In this document: in pieces, positions 37,552 through 46,612 of the stretch | How positions within the stretch are numbered: the first letter of the stretch is position 1 | How the letters are laid out: each line of letters begins with the position of its first letter | NCBI RefSeq assembly: GCF_008124785.1 | Contig: NZ_VNHU01000002.1 | Span: 62,001 to 126,000 of the forward strand | Source: Aquimarina intermedia | Lineage (GTDB): Bacteria > Bacteroidota > Bacteroidia > Flavobacteriales > Flavobacteriaceae | Direction: 5' to 3' | Length of the DNA: 64,000 nucleotides | Translations under genes and position numbers: made by a program | Notes under the pieces: generated by a model | The model's database searches: none | What the model was told of the DNA's origin: nothing | What the model saw: the letters and a program-made list of their open reading frames with translations, nothing else

Positions 37552-38505
37552 TTAAGTTGGATTGATTTCGTATTGTAATTTTAATTTTTCGACCATAACT
37601 TGTGTCATCCGGTTTAAATCGTACTCGGGTTGCCATCCCCAATCGTCTCTTGCACTACTATCATCTATCGAATTAGGCCATTTTGCTGCTATTTTCTGTC
37701 TGAAGTCAGGAGTGTACTTAACCTCAAACTTAGGATATATCTTTTGCAATGCTGCTGCAATATCCTTGGGAGCAAAGCTTGCTCCAGCCAAATTATATGA
37801 CGTTCTCACTTTTATATGTTCTTTTGGCGCATCCATCAATTCCAAGGTTGCACGCACTGCATCTTCCATAAAAATCATTGGCAGCATTGTGTCTTCTTCT
37901 AAAAAGCAATTGAATTCTTCTTCTAAAACAGCCTTATGATAAATATCTACGGCATAATCTGTCGTACCTCCGCCAGGTAAGGATTGATAGCCAATAACTC
38001 CAGGGTAACGTAACGAACGTACGTCGAGACCGTAGCGTAAAAAATAATATTGTGCCCAGTTTTCGCCCGCAGCTTTACTTATACCATACACCGTTGCCGG
38101 ATCCAAATAAGCATCATTAGGTGTTTGAGTCTGGTTAGCTCCTTCTCCAAAAACAGCAATCGAACTAGGATAAAACACTTTTACAACCTCATTGAGTCGT
38201 GCGACTTCTAATACATTAAACAAGGTCTGCATATTAATATCCCAAGTCTGTAAAGGGTTCTCTTCACCTCTAGCTGATAATATGGCTGCCAAGTGATAGA
38301 TCTGGGTTATCTTGTATTGTTTAACAACTGATTCAATTCTGTTACGATCGGTAGCATCAATAATTTCAAAAATTCCATCGGCATTTTCTTTTTCCCTCAA
38401 ATCAGAAGCAACTACGTGTTCTACACCAAATTTTTCTTGAAGCGATTTTGTCAATACAGAACCCAATTGACCATTTGCACCAACGATTAAGATATTTGTA
38501 TCCAT
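37552..38505 (-). CDS. tdh: L-threonine 3-dehydrogenase, short-chain (NAD-epimerase-like) type
   Basis: NAD-dependent oxidation of threonine to 2-amino-3-ketobutyrate, the step before Kbl. The protein is of the extended SDR/epimerase fold: GANGQLG near the N-terminus, the catalytic-type YGISKAAGE (Tyr-x3-Lys) and SLRYPGVIGY. This non-zinc threonine dehydrogenase type is known from Flavobacterium. The neighbour kbl makes this assignment strong. An ATG at 38511 would add two residues. Confidence 0.9.
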   Translation of the reverse strand: MDTNILIVGANGQLGSVLTKSLQEKFGVEHVVASDLREKENADGIFEIIDATDRNRIESVVKQYKITQIYHLAAILSARGEENPLQTWDINMQTLFNVLEVARLNEVVKVFYPSSIAVFGEGANQTQTPNDAYLDPATVYGISKAAGENWAQYYFLRYGLDVRSLRYPGVIGYQSLPGGGTTDYAVDIYHKAVLEEEFNCFLEEDTMLPMIFMEDAVRATLELMDAPKEHIKVRTSYNLAGASFAPKDIAAALQKIYPKFEVKYTPDFRQKIAAKWPNSIDDSSARDDWGWQPEYDLNRMTQVMVEKLKLQYEINPT

Positions 38506-38536
38506 ATACATTCAACTATTAAGTAGTATTTACTTG

Positions 38537-38544
38537 CAAAAGTA
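38537..38544 (-). promoter_or_regulatory. tdh -7 element
   Basis: Reads TACTTTTG on the minus strand, a perfect TAnnTTTG match with TTTC about 20 nt upstream. Transcription would begin near 38530, about 25 nt before the tdh ATG. It adjoins a long dyad that may be the operator of the divergent Lrp-type regulator. Confidence 0.5.
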
Positions 38545-38547
38545 ACA

Positions 38548-38598
38548 GTTGCAATTTTTAATTTGAAATTTTATTCTATCTTCAGTAAAAATTGCGAC
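38548..38598. promoter_or_regulatory. Long dyad in the tdh-lrp divergent region
   Basis: GTTGCAATTTTTA (38548-38560) and TAAAAATTGCGAC (38586-38598) are inverted repeats matching at 12 of 13 positions, separated by 25 AT-rich bases. The dyad covers the -33 zone of the tdh promoter. Lrp/AsnC proteins typically bind AT-rich dyads in their own divergent promoters, so this is the likely site. Function is inferred. Confidence 0.45.
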
Positions 38599-38673
38599 AT
38601 TTAATTAAATTAGCAACTATTTTATCTTTTTGAGATATTATAAAATACAAATGCAGTTAAATTTACTAAGCTT

Positions 38674-39135
38674 ATGGAAGATATAGACGAAATAGACCTT
38701 ACAATTTTGAGAATTCTTCAAAAAGATGCAAAAAAAACGACCAAAGAGATCGCACAGCTCCTCAATCTAACGGCTTCTCCGATCTATGAGCGGATTCGCC
38801 GTTTAGAAAAAAAAGGATTTATTCAGAAATATGTAGCTATTTTAGATAAGAAATTAATCAATCGGTCAGTGACCACTATCTGTCAAGTCTCGATGCGATA
38901 CCATAATGAAGCTTTTATTCAAAAATTTGAAGAACAAATACAAAATTTAGAAGAGGTTCAGGAATGTTATCATATGGCCGGTCAAGTTGATTTTATTCTA
39001 AAAATAAATACGCCTAGTCTTGAAGCATATCATGATTTTGTAAAGTATAAGCTTTCGACTATTGAAAATATCGGAGTATTAAACAGTACTTTTGTATTAA
39101 AAGATATTAAACACACCTCGGCTTTTTATATATAA
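38674..39135 (+). CDS. Lrp/AsnC-family transcriptional regulator
   Basis: A 153 aa regulator with an N-terminal winged HTH (about 5-60: DEIDLTILRILQKDAKKTTKEIAQLLNLTASPIYERIRRLE in consecutive pieces) and a C-terminal RAM/AsnC ligand-binding domain (about 65-150: VTTICQVSMRY, GQVDFILKI). It is divergent from tdh-kbl and probably controls threonine breakdown in response to an amino acid. The ligand cannot be read from sequence. Confidence 0.9.
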   Translation: MEDIDEIDLTILRILQKDAKKTTKEIAQLLNLTASPIYERIRRLEKKGFIQKYVAILDKKLINRSVTTICQVSMRYHNEAFIQKFEEQIQNLEEVQECYHMAGQVDFILKINTPSLEAYHDFVKYKLSTIENIGVLNSTFVLKDIKHTSAFYI

Positions 39136-39187
39136 ATCGAGAACCAGCTTCGCATATTAAATTTAAGTTTCTTAAGTTACTAATTAG

Positions 39188-39195
39188 TATTTTTG
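39188..39195 (+). promoter_or_regulatory. gldA -7 element
   Basis: TATTTTTG, a perfect TAnnTTTG match, 16 nt upstream of the gldA ATG at 39211. This spacing implies a very short leader. It also argues against the longer frame that begins at a TTG at 39193, inside the element. Confidence 0.5.
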
Positions 39196-39210
39196 ATAAA
39201 ATTAAAAAAC

Positions 39211-40104
39211 ATGTCTATATCCGTCTCCCATATTTCTAAAACGTATCATCAGGAAAAAGCAATTTCAGATATTTCTTTTACGATAAAAGAGGGAGAAATT
39301 GTGGGATTTCTTGGACCAAATGGAGCCGGAAAATCGACTATGATGAAAATTCTGACCACCTACCTGCCCCCCAACCAGGGTAGTGCTATGGTAAACACAT
39401 TTGACATCATAAAAAATCCATTGGATGTTAAAAGAAGTGTAGGGTATCTTCCTGAGCATAATCCATTATATGAAGAGTTATACGTGCGAGAATACCTATC
39501 CTTTAATGCAAAAGTATATAATATACCTGCCAATCGCATTGAGGAAGTTATCACAAAAACTGGTTTGACTAATGAAGCTTCTAAAAAAATTACTCAACTT
39601 TCAAAAGGGTATCAACAGCGTGTGGGTTTAGCTTGTGCTTTGCTACATGATCCAAAAGTTCTTATTCTCGACGAGCCAACCACCGGATTGGATCCCAATC
39701 AGTTAGTGGAAATACGATCGCTAATAAAAGCTCTGGGAAAAAATAAGACGGTTTTGTTATCCACTCATATCATGCAAGAGGTAGAAGCCATGTGTGATCG
39801 AGTCATCATAATCAATAAAGGAGAACTGGTGGCTGATAGATATTTAAAGGATTTAATTGACACCAAGGAACAAATTATTGAAGTTGAATTCGATTATCGT
39901 GTTGAGGAAGCTTTCTTAAAAAGAATTCCGCATGTCATGCGGGTGATAAACAAACATAATTTTGTGTACGAAATTACATTTGATACGAGTATTGATATGC
40001 GCCCGAAGGTTTTTGACTTTGCTCACGATAACAAATTAAAAATTTTACAATTATCACGGAAAAACAAAAATATGGAAAGTCTGTTTAGAGAGCTAACACA
40101 ATAA
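39211..40104 (+). CDS. gldA: Gliding motility ABC transporter ATP-binding protein GldA
   Basis: ATPase of the GldAFG ABC transporter associated with flavobacterial gliding. The protein has Walker A GPNGAGKST (35-43), signature LSKGYQQRVGLA, Walker B VLILDEPTTGL and switch His in LLSTHIMQE. A C-terminal extension of about 80 residues follows. gldF and gldG are not next to it, as in other flavobacteria where gldA is separate. The GldA name rather than a generic ABC ATPase is a family-level judgement. Confidence 0.85.
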   Translation: MSISVSHISKTYHQEKAISDISFTIKEGEIVGFLGPNGAGKSTMMKILTTYLPPNQGSAMVNTFDIIKNPLDVKRSVGYLPEHNPLYEELYVREYLSFNAKVYNIPANRIEEVITKTGLTNEASKKITQLSKGYQQRVGLACALLHDPKVLILDEPTTGLDPNQLVEIRSLIKALGKNKTVLLSTHIMQEVEAMCDRVIIINKGELVADRYLKDLIDTKEQIIEVEFDYRVEEAFLKRIPHVMRVINKHNFVYEITFDTSIDMRPKVFDFAHDNKLKILQLSRKNKNMESLFRELTQ

Positions 40105-40130
40105 TTATAAACCAATATTTGAATGCAAAA

Positions 40131-40538
40131 TCAGCTCTGAGATGTTTCAAACTCTTTCAGAATTTCTTTGAGACGTTTTACTGATATTGGTTTGACGATA
40201 TAATCACTTACTAATTCATACGACTTGGCCTTAGCCACGTCCTGAGGATCTACCGATGAGGTAACAATATAAATAGTTATTTTCTTACTGCACGGTATTT
40301 TAGTGAATTCTTCCAAAAATTGCCACCCATCAAGGATGGGCATATTGAGATCCAGTAGTAAAATATCAGGTAGTTTTTCTCCACTGGATATAATTGCTTT
40401 TAACTTATCCAAGGCTTCCCTTCCATTCTTAAATACTAAGAAGCCATTACAGAAATTTGCCAATTCCATAACCTTTTTAATACCGAAAACAAAAATCGGA
40501 TCATCATCTACAATACACGCTAAATCAACTTTCTTCAT
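40131..40538 (-). CDS. Single-domain response regulator (CheY-like)
   Basis: A 135 aa receiver-only protein with all key residues: acidic pocket Asp11-Asp13, phosphorylation site Asp63 (LLDLNMP), switch Thr93 and Lys116 (VKPIS). The start overlaps the stop of the upstream histidine kinase by 4 nt (ATGA), so the kinase is its likely partner. With no output domain it probably passes phosphate onward or acts by protein binding. Confidence 0.92.
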   Translation of the reverse strand: MKKVDLACIVDDDPIFVFGIKKVMELANFCNGFLVFKNGREALDKLKAIISSGEKLPDILLLDLNMPILDGWQFLEEFTKIPCSKKITIYIVTSSVDPQDVAKAKSYELVSDYIVKPISVKRLKEILKEFETSQS

Positions 40539-43252
40539 TTCTTAAAATATATTTTAAAAACAGTTCCTACATTAACTTCACTTTTGACTTCAATAGTACC
40601 TCCCATAGCTACTATTTGATTTTTAGTAATAAAGAGTCCTAAACCGCGAGATTTCTCGTGATCATGAAATGTTTTATACATGCCAAACATTTTAGCCCTA
40701 TGCTTTTCCAGATCAATACCTAAACCATTGTCTCTCACTTCTAAAACCTGAAACTCATTTTCAACATAGCTATTTAAGGTTATAAAGCTGTTTCGCGTTT
40801 TAGCCCTATACTTTATGCCATTAGTGATCACATTAAGACAAATACTTTCAACATATGCGGCAATGCCTAAAACTTGTGTTGAAGTATCTATATTGTTTTC
40901 AATGCGTACGTCAGATTCAAGATGCATCCCTGCAATATTCTTTATCGTTTTTCGAACCGCTTCAAACAAGTTGATATGTTCCATGTTTGATTCTTCCAAA
41001 GAATTCATTACAACCACATCATTTAAATGATGTATTGTTTCATTAAGGTTCCCGGATGCTTCACACAATAAGCCAATATATTCGTTCGATACTAACTCTG
41101 GATGTTCATCGGTTAATAAATCTAATAACATCTGAAAGTTTCCGGAATGAGATCTTAAATTATGTGAAACAATGTGCGCAAAATTCAAAAGCCTGTTATT
41201 TTGATCCTGGGTAACTTCAAGTAACGATTTTAGGTCATTCTCAACTTTTTTAATTTCTCTGATATCCGTTGCAATAGCCAAATAACCGGTTATTTCTTCA
41301 TCTTGCTTTAAGGCAGTCATAGTTACCAAGACAGGAAAGGTGGTGCCGTCACTACGTCGGTGAGTCCATTCTCTGGTGTCTATTTCATTTCTGAATGGTA
41401 ATATTGTAAAGATCTCAAACCCTCTAATACTACACTGATATTCTTGAGATAATTGTATTTCTCTTTTTTGTATTTCTTCGGGAAGATGCAGATCGATGTA
41501 GGAACGCTTTAGAATCATTTCATCGCGATTGTATCCTAATAAATTTTCTGCTCCCTTATTAAACGTTGTGATTTGTCCATATTTATCGGTTCCAATAACA
41601 CTTACCTGTGTTATATCTTCCAAAATGTTTTCTAATTTCTGTAAGGCTTCAGATAGCTTTTTTCTAGTTTTAACTCTCGGAGTGATATCCATTATTTGAG
41701 ATATAAAATACAAAGGATTATCCTCCTCATCTTTTACCAATGAAACCGAGAGGATAATATGAGCCAATTTTCCACTCTTTTGAAAATAACGCTTTTCCAT
41801 TTGATAAAACGATCGTTTGCCGGCCAAGAGTTCTTCTAACAATGATAGGTCCTTATCTAAATCATCTGGATGTGTTATGTCTTGAAACGTTAACTTTCGT
41901 AGTTCTTCGGCCGTATAACCTACAATATCACATAAACTTTGATTAACCTCTATCCATTGTCCCTGTATGCTAAGAATCGCCATTCCGACGGCTGCATTTT
42001 CAAAATTACCTCTAAAAGCTTCTTCACTAATCTTTAATTTGATCTCTGCTTCTTTGGCACGTGTAATATCTGCCGTATGCATAATCACACCTCCTATATT
42101 ATTATCGTGCGTATACCAGGGTCTTAATTCCCAACTTAACCACTGTAACGATCCATTTTTCTTTAAAAAACTATCTTCGTCCGATTTAAGAGTTTCTCCC
42201 TGGAGGGCCGATTTAAAAATTTCCTTCCATTTTTGACTAATGGTGGGGAAAATAGCAAAATGAGATCTTCCGATAATATTTTCATTTTTTAGGCTGTAAT
42301 CCTCCAACCACTTAGTTGACACAGCCAGATACCTCATCTTACTGTCAAACATGGCAATGGCTGTTGGAGCCTCTTCTATAAACAAGCGATTTTTTTCTAG
42401 CTCATTCTTACTGGCCGTTATTTCTTGATGGGATCCAATAATCCATTCCGGAGCATCATTTTTATAACTCACTACTTTTCCTCTAGCAAGCACCCAGACC
42501 CAATGCCCTTTTTTATGACGCATTCTCACTTCGCACTCATATACGGGCGTAGATTGCTCGATATGTTCCTTTAAAAGTTTTTCCGTCTTTACACGATCTT
42601 TAGGATGCACTGAATTTTTCCAGGTTTGAATTGAAACAGGTTCTATTTCCAATAAGGAATATCCAATAATTTCTGCCCAGCGCTCACTGAAGTATATTTC
42701 ACCAGTTTGTAAATTCCACTCCCAAACTCCGAGGTTTGCCCCTTCAATAATATGTTGATACCGGTCCAGTTGTCTTTGCAACCGTAATTCAGTTTGTTTT
42801 AATTTAGTGGTGTCGGTAAGAGCAACTAACAAACGATTAGCTACATTATTCTCATCAAAAACACCAATACATTTACATTCAATCGCCACCTTATGGCCTA
42901 GCTTATGCACAAAATCAATATGTTCAACATACGGGGATGTTTCTGTTCTAAAATGTGATATAGAGTTTTCGAAGAGTTGGCGTAATATAGTAATCGGCAG
43001 CGAAGTTTCGCTCAAAAGATGAGAAGAGGACTCATGACCTACAAAATGACCCAGCGTATTCCAAAATTTACTGCTAATCCATATCCGTTCAAAGGTCGAT
43101 AAATCCCAATACCATAGACCATCCAGGGCTATATCCTGTACAAAATCAAAGATAGCAGTATCCCTTTGCACCAAAGCATATAATTCGTCTTTTAAATGAT
43201 TGCGGCTAGGGTACGATGACACCTGTAGTCGCTTAGTTTTTTTTTGAATCAT
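40535..43252 (-). CDS. Multi-PAS sensor histidine kinase (905 aa)
   Basis: Apparently soluble kinase: no transmembrane segment is evident. About five PAS/PAC modules fill residues about 30-670 (for example NLGVWEWNLQTGEIYFSERW, PTAIAMFDSKMRYLAVS, AAVGMAILSIQGQWIEVNQS). The phosphoacceptor helix has His697 in IVSHNLRSHSG, and the ATPase domain has N-box NVITNGIKYR, DNGLGID and GLGLFITK. It is probably cytoplasmic, sensing a small ligand, redox state or light through PAS. It is a paralogue of the next upstream kinase. Confidence 0.92.
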   Translation of the reverse strand: MIQKKTKRLQVSSYPSRNHLKDELYALVQRDTAIFDFVQDIALDGLWYWDLSTFERIWISSKFWNTLGHFVGHESSSHLLSETSLPITILRQLFENSISHFRTETSPYVEHIDFVHKLGHKVAIECKCIGVFDENNVANRLLVALTDTTKLKQTELRLQRQLDRYQHIIEGANLGVWEWNLQTGEIYFSERWAEIIGYSLLEIEPVSIQTWKNSVHPKDRVKTEKLLKEHIEQSTPVYECEVRMRHKKGHWVWVLARGKVVSYKNDAPEWIIGSHQEITASKNELEKNRLFIEEAPTAIAMFDSKMRYLAVSTKWLEDYSLKNENIIGRSHFAIFPTISQKWKEIFKSALQGETLKSDEDSFLKKNGSLQWLSWELRPWYTHDNNIGGVIMHTADITRAKEAEIKLKISEEAFRGNFENAAVGMAILSIQGQWIEVNQSLCDIVGYTAEELRKLTFQDITHPDDLDKDLSLLEELLAGKRSFYQMEKRYFQKSGKLAHIILSVSLVKDEEDNPLYFISQIMDITPRVKTRKKLSEALQKLENILEDITQVSVIGTDKYGQITTFNKGAENLLGYNRDEMILKRSYIDLHLPEEIQKREIQLSQEYQCSIRGFEIFTILPFRNEIDTREWTHRRSDGTTFPVLVTMTALKQDEEITGYLAIATDIREIKKVENDLKSLLEVTQDQNNRLLNFAHIVSHNLRSHSGNFQMLLDLLTDEHPELVSNEYIGLLCEASGNLNETIHHLNDVVVMNSLEESNMEHINLFEAVRKTIKNIAGMHLESDVRIENNIDTSTQVLGIAAYVESICLNVITNGIKYRAKTRNSFITLNSYVENEFQVLEVRDNGLGIDLEKHRAKMFGMYKTFHDHEKSRGLGLFITKNQIVAMGGTIEVKSEVNVGTVFKIYFKK

Positions 43253-43368
43253 TCTATTGTAGGTTTACTAGGCTGCAGATGGGGATGATAAATTTAAAGA
43301 AAAATTAATTACTTACTGCCATTTTTTTTATTTCAACATATTAAATATTTCTTAAGATTTATTGCATA

Positions 43369-46300
43369 TCAGGCAATATAACGCAGATACACTTTAAAAT
43401 TAGACCCTTTATTCACTTCACTCTCTACTGTAATTTTACCTCCCAAAGCTTCGATCTGATTTTTGGTAATGAACAATCCAATGCCTCTAGCGTCTTCATG
43501 TTTATGAAAGGTCTTATACATTTTAAATAGTTTGGATCGATTTCTATTCAAATCTATTCCCAAGCCATTGTCTGCAAAACTAATTACTACAAACCCATCC
43601 TTTTTTGTTGCACTGATCGATACTGTGCTTTGACATGTTGGTCTGCGGTACTTAATTGCATTGGTGGTCAAATTAAGAACGATACTCTCTAAGTACGCTG
43701 GCAAAGCGAGTACCTCCATATCTTTTGGCACAGTTACTTTAATCTTGACATTGTTCTCGCTGGCACTAGACAATACCCCTTGTAAAACACTATTTACAAT
43801 TTTAGAAAGATTTATTTTGTTCAAATTTTGATCTACAGATGCGCTCATTACAACAACTTCACTAAGATGTCCTATTGTTTCAGCTAAACTATCTGAGGCA
43901 TTTTTAAAAAGTTTTAGAATCTCATTATCAGAAAATTCCGGAAATTCTTTATGAAACAGATTTAGAAGCATTGAAAAGTTTCCCGAATGCGAACGTAAAT
44001 TATGGGATACGATATATGCGAAATTTTTCAACCGTTTATTTTGATCTTCTGCGACTTCAAGCAGAGATTTTAATCGGCCTTCTACTTTCTTAATCTCACT
44101 AACGTCAGTAATTACAAGAAGATATCCCGAAATATTGAACTCATCTTTGAGGATGGTCAGCGTACTTTGTGCAGAAAAAGTTGACCTATCCTTACGTACA
44201 TATTCCCATTCGCTTGTATCACCAATTTCATCGGTAGATAATGCAGTTAGTACATCAAAATCGATATATTGCTCTTTATGGGATTCATAAAGTTCATTAG
44301 ATCGTTTTTTAAGCTCCTCTTTCCTATAAAAATCGACAACCGATGTGCCCTCTATCTCTTCAAAAGAATACCCTAATAAATTTTCGGCCCCTTTATTAAA
44401 AGAAGTAATAGCACCCTTTTTATCCAATCCGATAATTCCCACTTGAGTGTTGGAATCTCTTAAAATCTTAAGTTCTGCCAAAGTTGACAGCATCCTATTC
44501 TTGGCTTCAATTCTCGGACTTATATCTATGATCTGAGATACAAAAAATAATGGAGAACCCTCACTATCTCTAACTAAAGAGACCGCTAAAATCACATGAA
44601 CACTGTAGCCTTCTTTATGAATATACCGTTTTTCCATGTGATAATGTGTGCGAATTCCTTCTGTCAGTTCATTCAACAACTGAAGGTCTAAGGCAAGATC
44701 GTCTTCGTGCGTAATATCCTTAAATGTCATTGCTTGCAATTCTGAAATCGTGTATCCAACGATTTCACTAAAAGCCTCATTTACTTCTATCCACTGATAT
44801 TGACAATTAGAAATTGCCATGCCAATCGCAGCATTCTCAAAATTAGCTCTAAAAGTTTCCTCACTAATGCGCAATTTTTCTTCAGTATTCTTGCGCTCAG
44901 TAATGTCGTGCATCGCCACTACAGCTCCAAAAATTTCACCATCGAGACTTCTAAGCTGAGAGCCATTTACCGACACATAGCGCTTGAACCCTTCATTGGG
45001 TTTAATAATTATTTCATCAGCTTCTAACGACCCATTTTTTAGTGTGCGAAGTAGCGGTATCTCTTCCGTTTCCAAGGGTGTTTTTCCATCTGGTTTGAAT
45101 AACCCATAATATCCGGAAAGCTCTGAGGTAGGCAAAACCTCAGGTGGTAAGCCATGCCAATTCTTGGTGGTTTTATTGAAAAGCGTTAGCGTTCCCGATT
45201 GATCACAAGAAACAATACCGACCTCAATACTGTCTAAAATTGCTTCCAAAAAAGTTTGCTTTTGTTGATTGGCGTGCTCTATTTGCTTGAGTTCTGTTAT
45301 ATCGGAAACATGCATAATTATACCTCCGATTTTCATGGTATCAGTAAACCATGGCTTCATTTCCCATGACAACCATTGTACCGAACCATCTTTCTTATAA
45401 AACTTGTCTTCCTTACTTTTTAAAATTTCTCCTTCAAGACACCTACGATGCTGTTCTTTCCATTCTTCACTAATATGAGAAAACACTTCATAATGTGACT
45501 TTCCAATGATATCTTCCTCGTGGATATCATAATCTGTAAACCATTGTCTGGAGGCTGCCAGATAGCACATGTCCAAATCAAACATGGCTAACGCACTTGG
45601 GGCTTGCTCAATAAAAGCTCTATAGCGTTCTATATTCTTTTTACTTTCAGTAATTTCTTGGCGAGATCCAATCATACGTTCCGGATTACCTTCTTTATCC
45701 CAACTCATAACTTTACCTCGGTCTAAAAACCAAATGTAACTACCATTTTTATGTCGAACTCTGGTTTCAAATTCAAAAGTAGCTTCACAGGATTGCAACG
45801 ATGTTTTTAGTTTTGAACGAAATTTTTTCACATCGATAGGCTCCATACCATTGAGCCATGTATCCATGGACAAGGGTCTCAATTCGATCAAAGTATACCC
45901 TATCATTCTGGCCCAACCTTCATTAAAGATTACTTCGTCAGTTTTTAGATCCCATTCCCAAGTCCCTATGTTTGAACCTTCAATTATGTGCTCATAGCGC
46001 TGTAATTGTCTCTGTAGCTCAAATTCTACCTTTTTGAGTTTAGTAATATCGGTATGAGCGCCTAACATGCGTACCGGTTTACCCTCAGCATTTCTAATTA
46101 CTAGACCTCGACACTGTATCCATAGTGTATGTCCTAATTTGTGGGTATAGCGTACCACCTGATCGTAGCTATAAGAGGGGTCGTGAAGATGCCTATTTGC
46201 ATTCTCCATAGCTAGCGCTAAATCCTCCTGATTGATAATATCTTGCCACGCTGAGGATTTGTGGGGCATTACTTTAGGATCATACCCCAAAACTGTCCAA

Positions 46301-46488
46301 AATTTGTCATCCATCCATTCATTCTCAGGATCTTCTAAATCCCAAAACCATAAACCGTCTAATGCTGCTTTTTGAACAAAATCAAAAATCAAATCATTTT
46401 CTTTGATCAGCGTATTCAGCTCGTTTTGCAAATAATTTTTGGTGGAAGTACTTTTCTTACTGTTTTGAATAGATAATTTTATTGGCAT
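43369..46488 (-). CDS. Multi-PAS sensor histidine kinase (1039 aa)
   Basis: Paralogue of the 905 aa kinase with one extra PAS module inserted after the third (about residues 400-530, containing LEAILDSIEVGIVSCDQSG). In all there are about six PAS/PAC modules. The phosphoacceptor is His829 in IVSHNLRSHSG, followed by the ATPase motifs NLTTNAIKYR, DNGLGID and GIGLFITK. No membrane segment is seen. The last shared PAS, dimerisation and ATPase parts are most alike between the two, pointing to tandem duplication. The start codon sits 2 nt after a nested hairpin. Confidence 0.92.
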   Translation of the reverse strand: MPIKLSIQNSKKSTSTKNYLQNELNTLIKENDLIFDFVQKAALDGLWFWDLEDPENEWMDDKFWTVLGYDPKVMPHKSSAWQDIINQEDLALAMENANRHLHDPSYSYDQVVRYTHKLGHTLWIQCRGLVIRNAEGKPVRMLGAHTDITKLKKVEFELQRQLQRYEHIIEGSNIGTWEWDLKTDEVIFNEGWARMIGYTLIELRPLSMDTWLNGMEPIDVKKFRSKLKTSLQSCEATFEFETRVRHKNGSYIWFLDRGKVMSWDKEGNPERMIGSRQEITESKKNIERYRAFIEQAPSALAMFDLDMCYLAASRQWFTDYDIHEEDIIGKSHYEVFSHISEEWKEQHRRCLEGEILKSKEDKFYKKDGSVQWLSWEMKPWFTDTMKIGGIIMHVSDITELKQIEHANQQKQTFLEAILDSIEVGIVSCDQSGTLTLFNKTTKNWHGLPPEVLPTSELSGYYGLFKPDGKTPLETEEIPLLRTLKNGSLEADEIIIKPNEGFKRYVSVNGSQLRSLDGEIFGAVVAMHDITERKNTEEKLRISEETFRANFENAAIGMAISNCQYQWIEVNEAFSEIVGYTISELQAMTFKDITHEDDLALDLQLLNELTEGIRTHYHMEKRYIHKEGYSVHVILAVSLVRDSEGSPLFFVSQIIDISPRIEAKNRMLSTLAELKILRDSNTQVGIIGLDKKGAITSFNKGAENLLGYSFEEIEGTSVVDFYRKEELKKRSNELYESHKEQYIDFDVLTALSTDEIGDTSEWEYVRKDRSTFSAQSTLTILKDEFNISGYLLVITDVSEIKKVEGRLKSLLEVAEDQNKRLKNFAYIVSHNLRSHSGNFSMLLNLFHKEFPEFSDNEILKLFKNASDSLAETIGHLSEVVVMSASVDQNLNKINLSKIVNSVLQGVLSSASENNVKIKVTVPKDMEVLALPAYLESIVLNLTTNAIKYRRPTCQSTVSISATKKDGFVVISFADNGLGIDLNRNRSKLFKMYKTFHKHEDARGIGLFITKNQIEALGGKITVESEVNKGSNFKVYLRYIA

Positions 46489-46489
46489 A

Positions 46490-46537
46490 CCTAACGTTTG
46501 AGGTTATTAGAATTTGGGGGAATTCTATAAAGTTAGG
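46490..46537 (-). promoter_or_regulatory. Nested hairpin directly before the 1039 aa kinase start codon
   Basis: Outer arms CCTAAC/GTTAGG (46532-46537 with 46490-46495 in RNA order) enclose inner arms TAGAATT/AATTCTA (46508-46514 and 46521-46527). The outer stem can extend by G-U and U-A pairs to within about one base of the ATG (46486-46488). This could restrict ribosome access. No U-tract follows, so it is not a terminator. Confidence 0.4.
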
Positions 46538-46612
46538 CATAAAAAAGATGATGATTCTGCGTTTTAACCACAATAATATTACGTTAAAAACATAAAAAAC
46601 AATTACTTACAC

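Noticed and set aside
40535..46488. Assembly duplication of one kinase gene
   Set aside because: The two kinases differ throughout in sequence and by a whole PAS module, so they are real paralogues.
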